From: an uncultured Selenomonadaceae bacterium
GTDB lineage: Bacteria > Bacillota > Negativicutes > Selenomonadales > Selenomonadaceae
Assembly (NCBI GenBank): GCA_937902665.1
Contig: CALELM010000050.1
Location: forward strand, 1-22,919
DNA: 22,919 nucleotides
Direction: 5' to 3'
Below are positions 8,587 through 13,204 of the stretch, one piece after another. The notes under the pieces were generated by a model. It had not been told where the DNA came from and ran no database searches. It worked only from the letters and a program-made list of their open reading frames with translations. Positions within the stretch are counted from its first letter, which is position 1; each line of letters starts with the position of its first letter. The position numbers and the translations under genes are program-made.

Positions 8587-8768
8587 CTCTATCCATCCTG
8601 CTTGCTTTTTCCCGTCATGGGCAACAAACCCATTCGGAAAAACGGCTGTATTCCCTGCGCCCCTTGTTTCGTCTGACGAAAAACCAAGCCATCCGAATAC
8701 ATCGACTTGCTAGAGCCTGCCTTGCATCATCTTATCCGTTGCACAAAAATTCCAAAAATTTGTACTTA
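8587..8768 (-). promoter_or_regulatory. Long structured 5' leader of the autotransporter mRNA
   Basis: About 180 bases separate the putative promoter from the start codon, with no open reading frame of interest. Visible inverted repeats are ATTCGGA (8632-8638) with TCCGAAT (8692-8698), a small hairpin TTTCGT/ACGAAA with a 3-base loop (8667-8681), and ATGGG/CCCAT with a 7-base loop (8617-8633), which overlaps the first by two bases. I compared it by eye with cyclic di-GMP riboswitch consensus sequences and saw no match. Confidence 0.35.
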
Positions 8769-8798
8769 AATATAGTACTATATTCTACGGGGGGGGGG
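8769..8798 (-). promoter_or_regulatory. Putative autotransporter promoter region with poly-C tract and palindrome
   Basis: Reading on the minus strand, a run of ten C (8798-8789) is followed by GTAGAATATAGT. TAGAAT (8782-8787) and TATAGT (8777-8782) are both plausible -10 boxes, so the C-run falls in the spacer or -35 zone. TATAGT lies inside a perfect 16-bp palindrome (8769-8784, AATATAGTACTATATT) that could bind a dimeric regulator. No good -35 box is present, as is typical of promoters controlled by tract length. Confidence 0.45.
8789..8798. repeat. Homopolymeric G/C tract (10 nt)
   Basis: Ten consecutive G on the plus strand, equal to ten C in the sense direction of the autotransporter, about 200 bases before its start codon. 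Runs of this length slip readily during replication and are a classic cause of phase variation when placed in promoters or coding starts of surface protein genes. It is the longest G/C homopolymer I noticed in the window. Confidence 0.9.
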
Positions 8799-8840
8799 AT
8801 AATCCTCCCTATTTTTTACGTTTTCCACAATTTTTTTCAT

Positions 8841-8872
8841 AAAAAAACAAGACAAGGCGAAAACTCGCCCTG
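8841..8872 (-). terminator. Intrinsic terminator facing the autotransporter promoter
   Basis: Minus strand: CAGGGCGA pairs with TCGCCTTG (8853-8872, one G-T wobble) around a GTTT loop, followed three bases later by seven T (8847-8841). No minus-strand gene ends nearby. It probably stops read-through of the antisense RNAs of the toxin-antitoxin units and shields the autotransporter promoter. Confidence 0.7.
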
Positions 8873-8943
8873 CCCTGTGGATAACTTCTGTTTATTCCAA
8901 TATACATTTTTACCTTTCTCACATAGCACAGCCCACGGAATCA

Positions 8944-8952
8944 TGCTATACT
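8944..8952 (+). promoter_or_regulatory. Toxin mRNA promoter, unit 1 (extended -10)
   Basis: TGC plus TATACT (8947-8952) forms an extended -10 element. The upstream -35 region is weak, which an extended -10 tolerates. The block is almost unchanged in unit 2. The start site would be near 8959, giving an mRNA of about 190 bases ending at the hairpin at 9148. Confidence 0.7.
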
Positions 8953-8960
8953 TTTCTTGT

Positions 8961-8993
8961 TGCCAACCTCCGAATCTGGCACGGAGAGGAGGG
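8961..8993 (+). promoter_or_regulatory. Toxin 1 leader: anti-Shine-Dalgarno stem-loop and ribosome binding site
   Basis: TGCCA (8961-8965) pairs with TGGCA (8977-8981), presenting CCTCC (8967-8971) in the loop. The Shine-Dalgarno AGGAGGG (8987-8993) lies seven bases before the ATG and contains GGAGG, the exact complement of CCTCC. Unit 2 has the same arrangement with a different stem sequence. This suggests that the fresh toxin mRNA can hide its own ribosome binding site, as known in several type I toxin mRNAs. Confidence 0.5.
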
Positions 8994-9000
8994 CTGTTCC

Positions 9001-9090
9001 ATGCTGGATTCCTCATTCTTGAATTCGGTTGTTGCTGGCGTAGCATCGTGTGCGATTTGGTACTACGTCCAGAAGTGGTTAGAGCGTTAG
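9001..9090 (+). CDS. Small hydrophobic peptide, putative Fst-like type I toxin (unit 1)
   Basis: A 29-codon gene with an excellent Shine-Dalgarno seven bases before its ATG. The peptide has an acidic N-terminus (MLDSSF), a single hydrophobic stretch (VVAGVASCAIWYYV, about residues 10-23) and a charged end with KWLER. The layout resembles Fst of plasmid pAD1 and its chromosomal relatives: one membrane helix containing a V-G-V core and a W-L followed by basic residues. It shares SVxAGxxSC and KWL with the peptide of unit 2. If it acts like Fst it would insert in the inner membrane and impair the cell when freed from its antisense RNA. Toxicity is inferred from architecture and has not been shown. 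Upstream are a promoter and a self-masking leader; downstream are a hairpin terminator and a convergent antisense promoter. Confidence 0.7.
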   Translation: MLDSSFLNSVVAGVASCAIWYYVQKWLER

Positions 9091-9114
9091 TTCGCACGGC
9101 AACACTAGCCCATG

Positions 9115-9176
9115 AGAAATCCCCCCGATGTGCGGTCGGGGGGATTTTGCTGTCCATGGGGACACCTCATTCTTGT
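9115..9176 (-). ncRNA. Putative antitoxin antisense RNA, unit 1
   Basis: Predicted from the consensus promoter at 9183-9211 to the shared hairpin, about 60 nt. Its 5' end is the complement of DRb and can pair with the toxin mRNA around the start codon. Its 3' hairpin is the complement of the toxin mRNA terminator. It contains a small stem TGTCC/GGACA with a CCAT loop. Size and layout match RNA II of the pAD1 par system. Expression is inferred only. Confidence 0.65.
9117..9148. terminator. Bidirectional hairpin terminator, unit 1
   Basis: A perfect 12-bp stem, AAATCCCCCCGA (9117-9128) with TCGGGGGGATTT (9136-9147), has a 7-base loop and is followed by T on the plus strand. The AT pairs at the stem base give a short T-run in both directions. 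It ends the toxin mRNA and, from the other side, the antisense RNA, so both transcripts share complementary terminators. Confidence 0.85.
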
Positions 9177-9182
9177 ATGACT

Positions 9183-9211
9183 AGTATACCACGTCATCAC
9201 GGCTATTTCAA
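9183..9211 (-). promoter_or_regulatory. Antisense RNA promoter, unit 1
   Basis: Minus strand: TTGAAA (9206-9211), a 17-base spacer, TATACT (9183-9188). It is stronger than the sense promoter, as expected when an unstable antitoxin RNA must be in excess. The start is predicted near 9176, right at the edge of DRb. Confidence 0.8.
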
Positions 9212-9312
9212 GCCTGTTCCAGCGAATTGAATTCAGCAGACATGCCTGATAGCGCCTTTCTACAGCCAATATACATTTTTAACTTTCGCACATAGCACAG
9301 ACCACGGAATCA

Positions 9313-9321
9313 TGCTATACT
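9313..9321 (+). promoter_or_regulatory. Toxin mRNA promoter, unit 2 (extended -10)
   Basis: TGC plus TATACT (9316-9321), identical to unit 1 including the downstream TTTCTTGTTGC. The predicted start near 9328 gives an mRNA of about 195 bases. Confidence 0.7.
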
Positions 9322-9327
9322 TTTCTT

Positions 9328-9360
9328 GTTGCTCCCTCCAATCTGGCAACAGAAAGGAGG
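9328..9360 (+). promoter_or_regulatory. Toxin 2 leader: anti-Shine-Dalgarno stem-loop and ribosome binding site
   Basis: GTTGC (9328-9332) pairs with GCAAC (9346-9350) and carries CCTCC (9335-9339) in the loop, facing the Shine-Dalgarno AAAGGAGG (9353-9360). The stem sequence differs from that of unit 1 yet still pairs, which supports a conserved RNA structure. Confidence 0.5.
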
Positions 9361-9368
9361 TGTTCCAG

Positions 9369-9452
9369 TTGGATTTCTTTATTAACTTCTTAATCTCCGT
9401 GACGGCAGGTATAACCAGCTGCTATATCTGCAAATGGCTAAGCGGTAGGTAG
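9369..9452 (+). CDS. Small hydrophobic peptide, putative Fst-like type I toxin (unit 2)
   Basis: A 27-residue peptide read from TTG, eight bases after AAAGGAGG. An in-frame GTG at 9360 overlaps the Shine-Dalgarno and is unlikely. The order is acidic residue near the start, hydrophobic helix (FFINFLISVTAGITSCYI), then CKWLSGR. It shares SVxAGxxSC and KWL with the unit 1 peptide, which shows common descent, and its single short membrane helix with a basic end fits the Fst-like class. Its TTG start and masked ribosome binding site suggest low basal translation. The antisense promoter at 9566-9594 points back at it. Toxicity is inferred. Confidence 0.65.
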   Translation: MDFFINFLISVTAGITSCYICKWLSGR

Positions 9453-9483
9453 CGAGCAACTAGCCTAAGAGACAGCTCTCTCT

Positions 9484-9559
9484 AAAAAGCAGAACCCCCA
9501 CGGTCTGACCACCGTGGGGGTTCGCTGTTCCAGATGGAACTTTATTAACTTCTTCAGCT
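9484..9559 (-). ncRNA. Putative antitoxin antisense RNA, unit 2
   Basis: Predicted from the start near 9559 to the T-run after the shared hairpin (9488-9484), about 75 nt. The 5' portion complements DRa over the toxin 2 start. It contains a compact stem GTTCCA/TGGAAC with a 2-base gap that could act as a recognition loop. Expression is inferred from the promoter and terminator. Confidence 0.65.
9492..9523. terminator. Bidirectional hairpin terminator, unit 2
   Basis: A perfect 13-bp stem GAACCCCCACGGT (9492-9504) with ACCGTGGGGGTTC (9511-9523) and a 6-base loop. On the minus strand five T follow after three bases. On the plus strand the T-run is weak, so toxin transcripts may partly read through. 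Confidence 0.8.
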
Positions 9560-9565
9560 ACGCTT

Positions 9566-9594
9566 AGTATACCACGGCATCACAGCTATTTCAA
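9566..9594 (-). promoter_or_regulatory. Antisense RNA promoter, unit 2
   Basis: Minus strand: TTGAAA (9589-9594), a 17-base spacer, TATACT (9566-9571), almost identical to unit 1. Confidence 0.8.
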
Positions 9595-9627
9595 GCCTGT
9601 TTCCGCAAATGGAAGGAAAACCATTGC

Positions 9628-9656
9628 TTGCTATTTGTTCCAAAATAAGACATAAT
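9628..9656 (+). promoter_or_regulatory. Promoter of the PD-(D/E)XK-like gene
   Basis: TTGCTA (9628-9633), a 17-base spacer, CATAAT (9651-9656). It lies just after toxin-antitoxin unit 2. The start near 9663 leaves a leader of about 115 bases before the ATG at 9780. Confidence 0.55.
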
Positions 9657-9779
9657 TGAGTCAAAGGCAAGATGCATAACGAGCAAGATAAAAGTGGCTC
9701 ATGGATTGCAGGAATGTGCCAAGGTTTGGCGCAAGCAAGGTTTCGCATAAGCAACAATTTTGCGGCAAGAGGTGATCCG

Positions 9780-10664
9780 ATGTCTGACAACGTAGTGGAC
9801 TGGCACTCAGGTTTCTATGGTGCAGTCGGCTTGGAATTTCTGGAAAACGATGCTGATCTGGAATATGATGCAGAGCATCAGCTCAACCACAATCCAGTAA
9901 GAATAGACTTGCTGGTTGTCAAGAAAAACAAAGGCATCGAGCTTGTGAATGAACTTGGTGCGAAATTCCGTGGACACAACATCATGGAATACAAATCCGA
10001 AAAAGACCGGCTCAGCATAGATACCGTTTTCAAGGCTAACGCCTATGCAGCACTTTACAAGGCGTATGGGAAAAGTATTGATGAGATAAAAGCGGATGAC
10101 ATCACGGTAACGCTGGCAAGGGAAGCCTATCCGCGCGATGCTTTCAAGGCACTGCGCAAATATGGCTATGTGATAGAGCAGGCGAATCCCGGCATTTACC
10201 TTGTGACGGGCAGATACATCTTCCCAACACAGATAGTCGTCTTTAGCCAGCTGGACGAAAGGCTTCACTTCTGGCTGACCAATCTGCGCCGGAATATTGA
10301 CAAGAATCGCATGAAAGAGGCGGTCTTGCGGGTTTATGATTTGCGCGGCAAGGCAGGCATGCTGTACGGCATGGCCTATATCGGCGCCGTAGTAGAGGCA
10401 AACGAAAAAGCCATAAAGGAATTGAGCAATGAGGAGGGATTCGATATGGGCAAGGTTATGGAGGAACTGCTGCACGACAAGCTGATAGAACAAAAACAGG
10501 AAGGCATCAAGGAAGGACTAAAAAAAGGCATCAAGGAAGGCATCAAGGAAGGCCGCATTAAACTGCTGGCGGAGCTGGTGCGTGAAGGGGCAATGTCTAT
10601 TTCGGATGCCGCAAAAAAAATGGGGCTGACCGAGACAGCCTTTAGGGAAATTGCACTGCTTTAA
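9780..10664 (+). CDS. PD-(D/E)XK nuclease-like protein with C-terminal IKEG repeats
   Basis: A 294-residue protein of a family common in gut Firmicutes and, as I recall, often misannotated. The N-terminal part looks like a PD-(D/E)XK fold: an early helix with Glu19, then RIDLLVVKK (Asp43) and MEYKS (Glu70, Lys72), fitting the D...ExK active-site pattern. The C-terminus has tandem KEGIKEG-type repeats followed by a helical segment ending SISDAAKKMGLTETAFREI, which resembles a helix-turn-helix. This tail is typical of Rpn/PDDEXK-type transposase-like proteins. I chose the ATG at 9780 because AGAGGTGA precedes it and family members begin shortly before the HSGFYGA motif; an upstream in-frame start at 9672 lacks support. 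It is the only long plus-strand gene here and sits beside the toxin-antitoxin units in an accessory patch. No partner transposition genes are visible, and its function is unknown. Confidence 0.75.
   Translation: MSDNVVDWHSGFYGAVGLEFLENDADLEYDAEHQLNHNPVRIDLLVVKKNKGIELVNELGAKFRGHNIMEYKSEKDRLSIDTVFKANAYAALYKAYGKSIDEIKADDITVTLAREAYPRDAFKALRKYGYVIEQANPGIYLVTGRYIFPTQIVVFSQLDERLHFWLTNLRRNIDKNRMKEAVLRVYDLRGKAGMLYGMAYIGAVVEANEKAIKELSNEEGFDMGKVMEELLHDKLIEQKQEGIKEGLKKGIKEGIKEGRIKLLAELVREGAMSISDAAKKMGLTETAFREIALL
10503..10550 (+). repeat. Four 12-bp in-frame tandem units in the PD-(D/E)XK-like gene
   Basis: GGCATCAAGGAA occurs three times and a diverged unit once, encoding G-I-K-E. Slippage would add or remove four residues without shifting the frame. 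Confidence 0.85.
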
Positions 10665-10754
10665 AAGGGGTTCATTTTCAAAAAACAATCACACGCCTCG
10701 CCTTCTTTCCTATTACTGTATCGTTGCAGAGATATATGGTCAAGAAAATAAAAG

Positions 10755-10804
10755 AAAGGCAAAAAGGAGAGCTACCCATTGGGCGGCTTCCTTTTTGCCT
10801 TTTT
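10755..10804. terminator. Bidirectional terminator between convergent genes
   Basis: AAAGGCAAAAAGGA (10755-10768) pairs over 14 bp with TCCTTTTTGCCTTT (10789-10802), flanked by T-runs in both directions. It serves the PD-(D/E)XK-like gene on the plus strand and the ctpA-type protease operon on the minus strand. The roughly 90 bases between 10664 and this hairpin hold nothing else I can identify. Confidence 0.85.
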
Positions 10805-10833
10805 CTGACGGCTTCCCCAGCCGTCCTTCTTCA

Positions 10834-11979
10834 TCACTTTGCTGTTTTTTCCTTCAATACTTCCATTGCCTTGCGCAGCTGGACATCTGCCGTATCCTCC
10901 TCTGTCAGTGGAATCTCAATGTCTGGCTTAACTCCTACGCCGTCAATGCAGCGCCCGCTCGGCGTGTAGTATTTCGCAACGGTCAGCTTCATGGCATCCG
11001 AATGGAAGAGCGGAACGACTGTCTGCACAGATCCCTTGCCATAGGATTTCGTGCCAATGATGGTAGCAGCTTCCCTGTCCTGCAATGCGCCTGCCAAGAT
11101 TTCGGAAGCGCTTGCACTGTTCTCGTCAATCAGGACTGCCATCGGGCATCTTTCCTCCTCCAGCTCCGACAGGTACTCCTCCTTGTTCCCGTCCCTGTCC
11201 ACGATGGAGACAACAAGCCCCTTGGGTACGACCTGATCTGCGATTTCCACACAGGTCGTGAGAAGCCCGCCCGGATTCTGCCGAAGGTCGATGACCAGTC
11301 CCTGCATGCCCTCCTGCTCCAGCTTCGTGAGAGCCTCTGAAAACTCCACGCCCGTATTTTCCGCAAAACTGGAAATGCGGATATAGCCGATGCCGTCCTC
11401 CATCATCTGCCCTGCTGCTGTCTTGAGCTGGATCTCGCCCCGTGTCACGGACACCTCCCTGTCAGTCTCGCCTTCCCGATGAACCAGCAGCTTTACCTCC
11501 GTGCCTATCTCGCCTCGAATACGGAAGGCAACCTCGCCCGGCTGTATTTCTGCAACGGGTACCCCATCCACGGCAAGGATCTCATCGTTCGCCGCAAGAC
11601 CTGCCTGCTCGGCAGGGGAACCTTCCATCACGGAGATTACGGAAACCTTGCTTTCCTTGAAGCCCATATAAACGCCAATTCCGCCAAATGTGCCTTCCGT
11701 CTGATCCATCAGCTGCTGGTAGAGCTGCGGCCCCATGTAAATAGAATGGGGATCGCCCAAAACTTGGAGCATGCCAGTGATTGCCCCATCCATCAGCTTG
11801 GACGGCTCGATTGCGGAAACGTATTTTTTCTCAATAAAATGCACTGCCAACGCAAAGCGGGCAATGTCGTCTATGCCGCTTCCCCGAAACCCCAGCAGCC
11901 ACGAAAGACCTGCCAAGGTCAGGAAGGAGGAAGCAAAGGCAACGGCAAAAAACCCTGCCACGATTTTCTTTTTGCTCAT
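10834..11979 (-). CDS. ctpA: Carboxy-terminal processing protease (S41 family, PDZ)
   Basis: A serine protease of 381 residues, anchored or exported by an N-terminal hydrophobic segment (AGFFAVAFASSFLTLAGLSWLLG). A PDZ domain (GGIGVYMGF to about IRGEIGTEV) is followed by the S41 catalytic core. In ENSASASEIL the middle serine (Ser290 here) is the likely nucleophile, and the lysine of SYGKGSVQ lies exactly 25 residues later (Lys315), the Ser-Lys spacing of Prc/CtpB. It would cleave exposed C-termini in the periplasm. I preferred the ATG at 11979 (GGGGTGG seven bases upstream) over the longer start at 12039, which has no ribosome binding site. It is the last gene of the ftsE operon, so it may process cell-wall hydrolases or their regulators. 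The gap to the M23 gene is 63 bases. Confidence 0.92.
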   Translation of the reverse strand: MSKKKIVAGFFAVAFASSFLTLAGLSWLLGFRGSGIDDIARFALAVHFIEKKYVSAIEPSKLMDGAITGMLQVLGDPHSIYMGPQLYQQLMDQTEGTFGGIGVYMGFKESKVSVISVMEGSPAEQAGLAANDEILAVDGVPVAEIQPGEVAFRIRGEIGTEVKLLVHREGETDREVSVTRGEIQLKTAAGQMMEDGIGYIRISSFAENTGVEFSEALTKLEQEGMQGLVIDLRQNPGGLLTTCVEIADQVVPKGLVVSIVDRDGNKEEYLSELEEERCPMAVLIDENSASASEILAGALQDREAATIIGTKSYGKGSVQTVVPLFHSDAMKLTVAKYYTPSGRCIDGVGVKPDIEIPLTEEDTADVQLRKAMEVLKEKTAK

Positions 11980-12042
11980 ATATGTTCCACCCCAAGAAAC
12001 GCTCCCCTCAAAATATGCAGGCTGCGTTTCCTCTCTCATTGA

Positions 12043-13185
12043 TTAAAGATAGCCATACGGACTTACGACAGAACCGTTCACGCGCACCTCGAAATGGCAA
12101 TGCGGGCCGGTCGAATTTCCCGTAGAACCGCAGTAGGCAATGACCTCGCCCTGCGAAACGCTCTGCCCCACACTGACGGCAAAGCTCTGGTTATGCCCGT
12201 ACAAGGTCGTGATGCCGCCGCCGTGGTCGATAATGACCGTATTGCCGTAGCCGGAGATCCAGCAGGCATCCGACACGACACCGCTCGCCGCCGCCACGAT
12301 AGGAAGTCCGTAATCACCGCCAATATCCAGACCGCTGTGGAACTTCTGCGTTCCATAGATAGGATGTATCCGCCAGCCGAACTCCGAGGTAATAGGGCCT
12401 GAAAGCGGCCAGACCATGCCTCCCCCTCCGCCACCTGTGTAGGCAACGCTTGGAGAACCCATTTGGGATTTGCGGCCGTTGAGCATGTTCTCTATCTTGC
12501 GGGATGCCGCCATCAGCTCATCGTACTGGCGGTCGATTGTCGCCTTGTCGTTCTTCATCTTGTCAAGGAGTGCCTGCCGCTTCTTTTGCTTCTGCTGCAT
12601 CAGCTCCTTGGCTTCCTTCGCCTTCTGAACCTTTGGCTCCTGCTCCGTCTTGTCCTTTTCCAAAGTCCTGCGTGTCGCTTCTATCTCATTTCTCTCATCG
12701 AGAACGATTTTCACCAGTTCGTAATCTTGCTTGATAATACGCTTTAAAAGATCCATCCTCGTCATGAGATCCTGAAAGTCCTTTGCGCCAAAGAGAACGT
12801 CAAGATAGCTGATTTGCCCATTGACGTAAATATCCCGTACCCGTTTCCCAAGCGCATTGCTCTTTTTCTCGTAGTCTGCCTGCACCTTCTTCAACCGGCT
12901 CTCGTTTTCCTCTATGCGCTTTACGATAGCATCCAGATCCGCCTTGACAGCCTTGTAATCTGCAACAGCCGCATCCGTCTCCGCATCCAAGATACGCTTT
13001 TCCTCGGAGATCGAGTCAATACGTGTCTGCAGCTCATTGCTCTTTTCCTGCTTTTCCTGCGCCTGCTTGTCGTAGCTGTCCTTCTCGTCCTGCAAGGAGG
13101 CTGCCATGCCTCCCGCAGGGGAAAGCAGGAGCGCCGCAGAAAGAACGCCTGCCATAAGGGATGAACCTATATGTTTCCTGAACAA
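12043..13185 (-). CDS. Coiled-coil M23 peptidoglycan endopeptidase (EnvC/murein hydrolase activator-like)
   Basis: A 380-residue exported protein. A signal peptide (to about residue 29) is followed by about 200 residues of coiled coil, then a glycine linker (GGGGGG near 251-256) and a LytM/M23 domain. All zinc and catalytic residues are present: His283 and Asp287 in HSGLD, His331 in LYGH, and His362/His364 in HCHFEV. It should therefore cut peptide cross-links itself, unlike E. coli EnvC, whose LytM domain is degenerate and only activates amidases. The coiled coil is the part that FtsX binds in EnvC and PcsB. It follows ftsX by 19 bases, so it is very likely the hydrolase controlled by FtsEX. 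The start is TTG, with GGAGG nine bases upstream. Confidence 0.9.
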   Translation of the reverse strand: MFRKHIGSSLMAGVLSAALLLSPAGGMAASLQDEKDSYDKQAQEKQEKSNELQTRIDSISEEKRILDAETDAAVADYKAVKADLDAIVKRIEENESRLKKVQADYEKKSNALGKRVRDIYVNGQISYLDVLFGAKDFQDLMTRMDLLKRIIKQDYELVKIVLDERNEIEATRRTLEKDKTEQEPKVQKAKEAKELMQQKQKKRQALLDKMKNDKATIDRQYDELMAASRKIENMLNGRKSQMGSPSVAYTGGGGGGMVWPLSGPITSEFGWRIHPIYGTQKFHSGLDIGGDYGLPIVAAASGVVSDACWISGYGNTVIIDHGGGITTLYGHNQSFAVSVGQSVSQGEVIAYCGSTGNSTGPHCHFEVRVNGSVVSPYGYL

Positions 13186-13204
13186 ACCTTCTCGCCTCCG
13201 AACA

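Larger units (their letters stand above)
8998..9175 (+). repeat. Direct repeats DRa/DRb of unit 1
   Basis: The toxin start region (8998-9021) recurs after the terminator (9153-9175). Both copies begin TCCATG and end with the identical 11-mer CCTCATTCTTG (9011-9021 and 9165-9175). DRa covers the toxin start codon and codons 2-7. DRb forms the 5' end of the antisense RNA, so the two RNAs are complementary here although transcribed from different places. The repeat does not match that of unit 2. Confidence 0.8.
8897..9220 (+). repeat. Type I toxin-antitoxin unit, copy 1 of a tandem duplication
   Basis: This unit and 9266-9604 are diverged direct duplicates. The first 67 bases (8897-8963 and 9266-9332), which hold the sense promoter, differ at three positions. 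The last 36 bases or so, which hold the antisense promoter, differ at two. The middle (peptide gene, direct repeats, terminator) has diverged strongly while keeping its layout. About 45 unrelated bases separate the copies. No transposase, integrase or flanking inverted repeat is visible. Confidence 0.85.
9361..9554 (+). repeat. Direct repeats DRa/DRb of unit 2
   Basis: TGTTCCAG (9361-9368 and 9526-9533) and CTTTATTAACTTCTT (9377-9391 and 9540-9554) are identical in the two copies, joined by a short imperfect stretch. DRa spans the toxin start; DRb is the 5' part of the antisense RNA. The matching is specific to this unit: neither repeat resembles those of unit 1. Confidence 0.85.
9266..9604 (+). 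repeat. Type I toxin-antitoxin unit, copy 2 of the tandem duplication
   Basis: Second copy of the unit described at 8897-9220, in the same orientation. Its flanking promoter blocks are nearly identical to copy 1, while the peptide, repeats and hairpin have diverged. Confidence 0.85.

Noticed and set aside
8587..8768. Cyclic di-GMP riboswitch in the autotransporter leader
   Set aside because: The conserved core bases of the GEMM motif could not be found by eye; the inverted repeats present do not fit its fold.
8664..9230. Plus-strand frame of 188 codons across the autotransporter promoter and toxin unit 1
   Set aside because: It runs through the poly-G tract, two terminators and promoters, and lacks a ribosome binding site. 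The short peptide frame with a good Shine-Dalgarno explains this region better.
8897..9604. Insertion sequence, MITE or CRISPR-like interpretation of the duplicated units
   Set aside because: No terminal inverted repeats or target duplications were seen, and there is no short repeat-spacer periodicity. The conserved blocks coincide with promoters, which the toxin-antitoxin reading explains.
9672..9779. N-terminal extension of the PD-(D/E)XK-like protein from 9672
   Set aside because: There is no ribosome binding site, and the added residues have no family resemblance; AGAGGTGA precedes the ATG at 9780.
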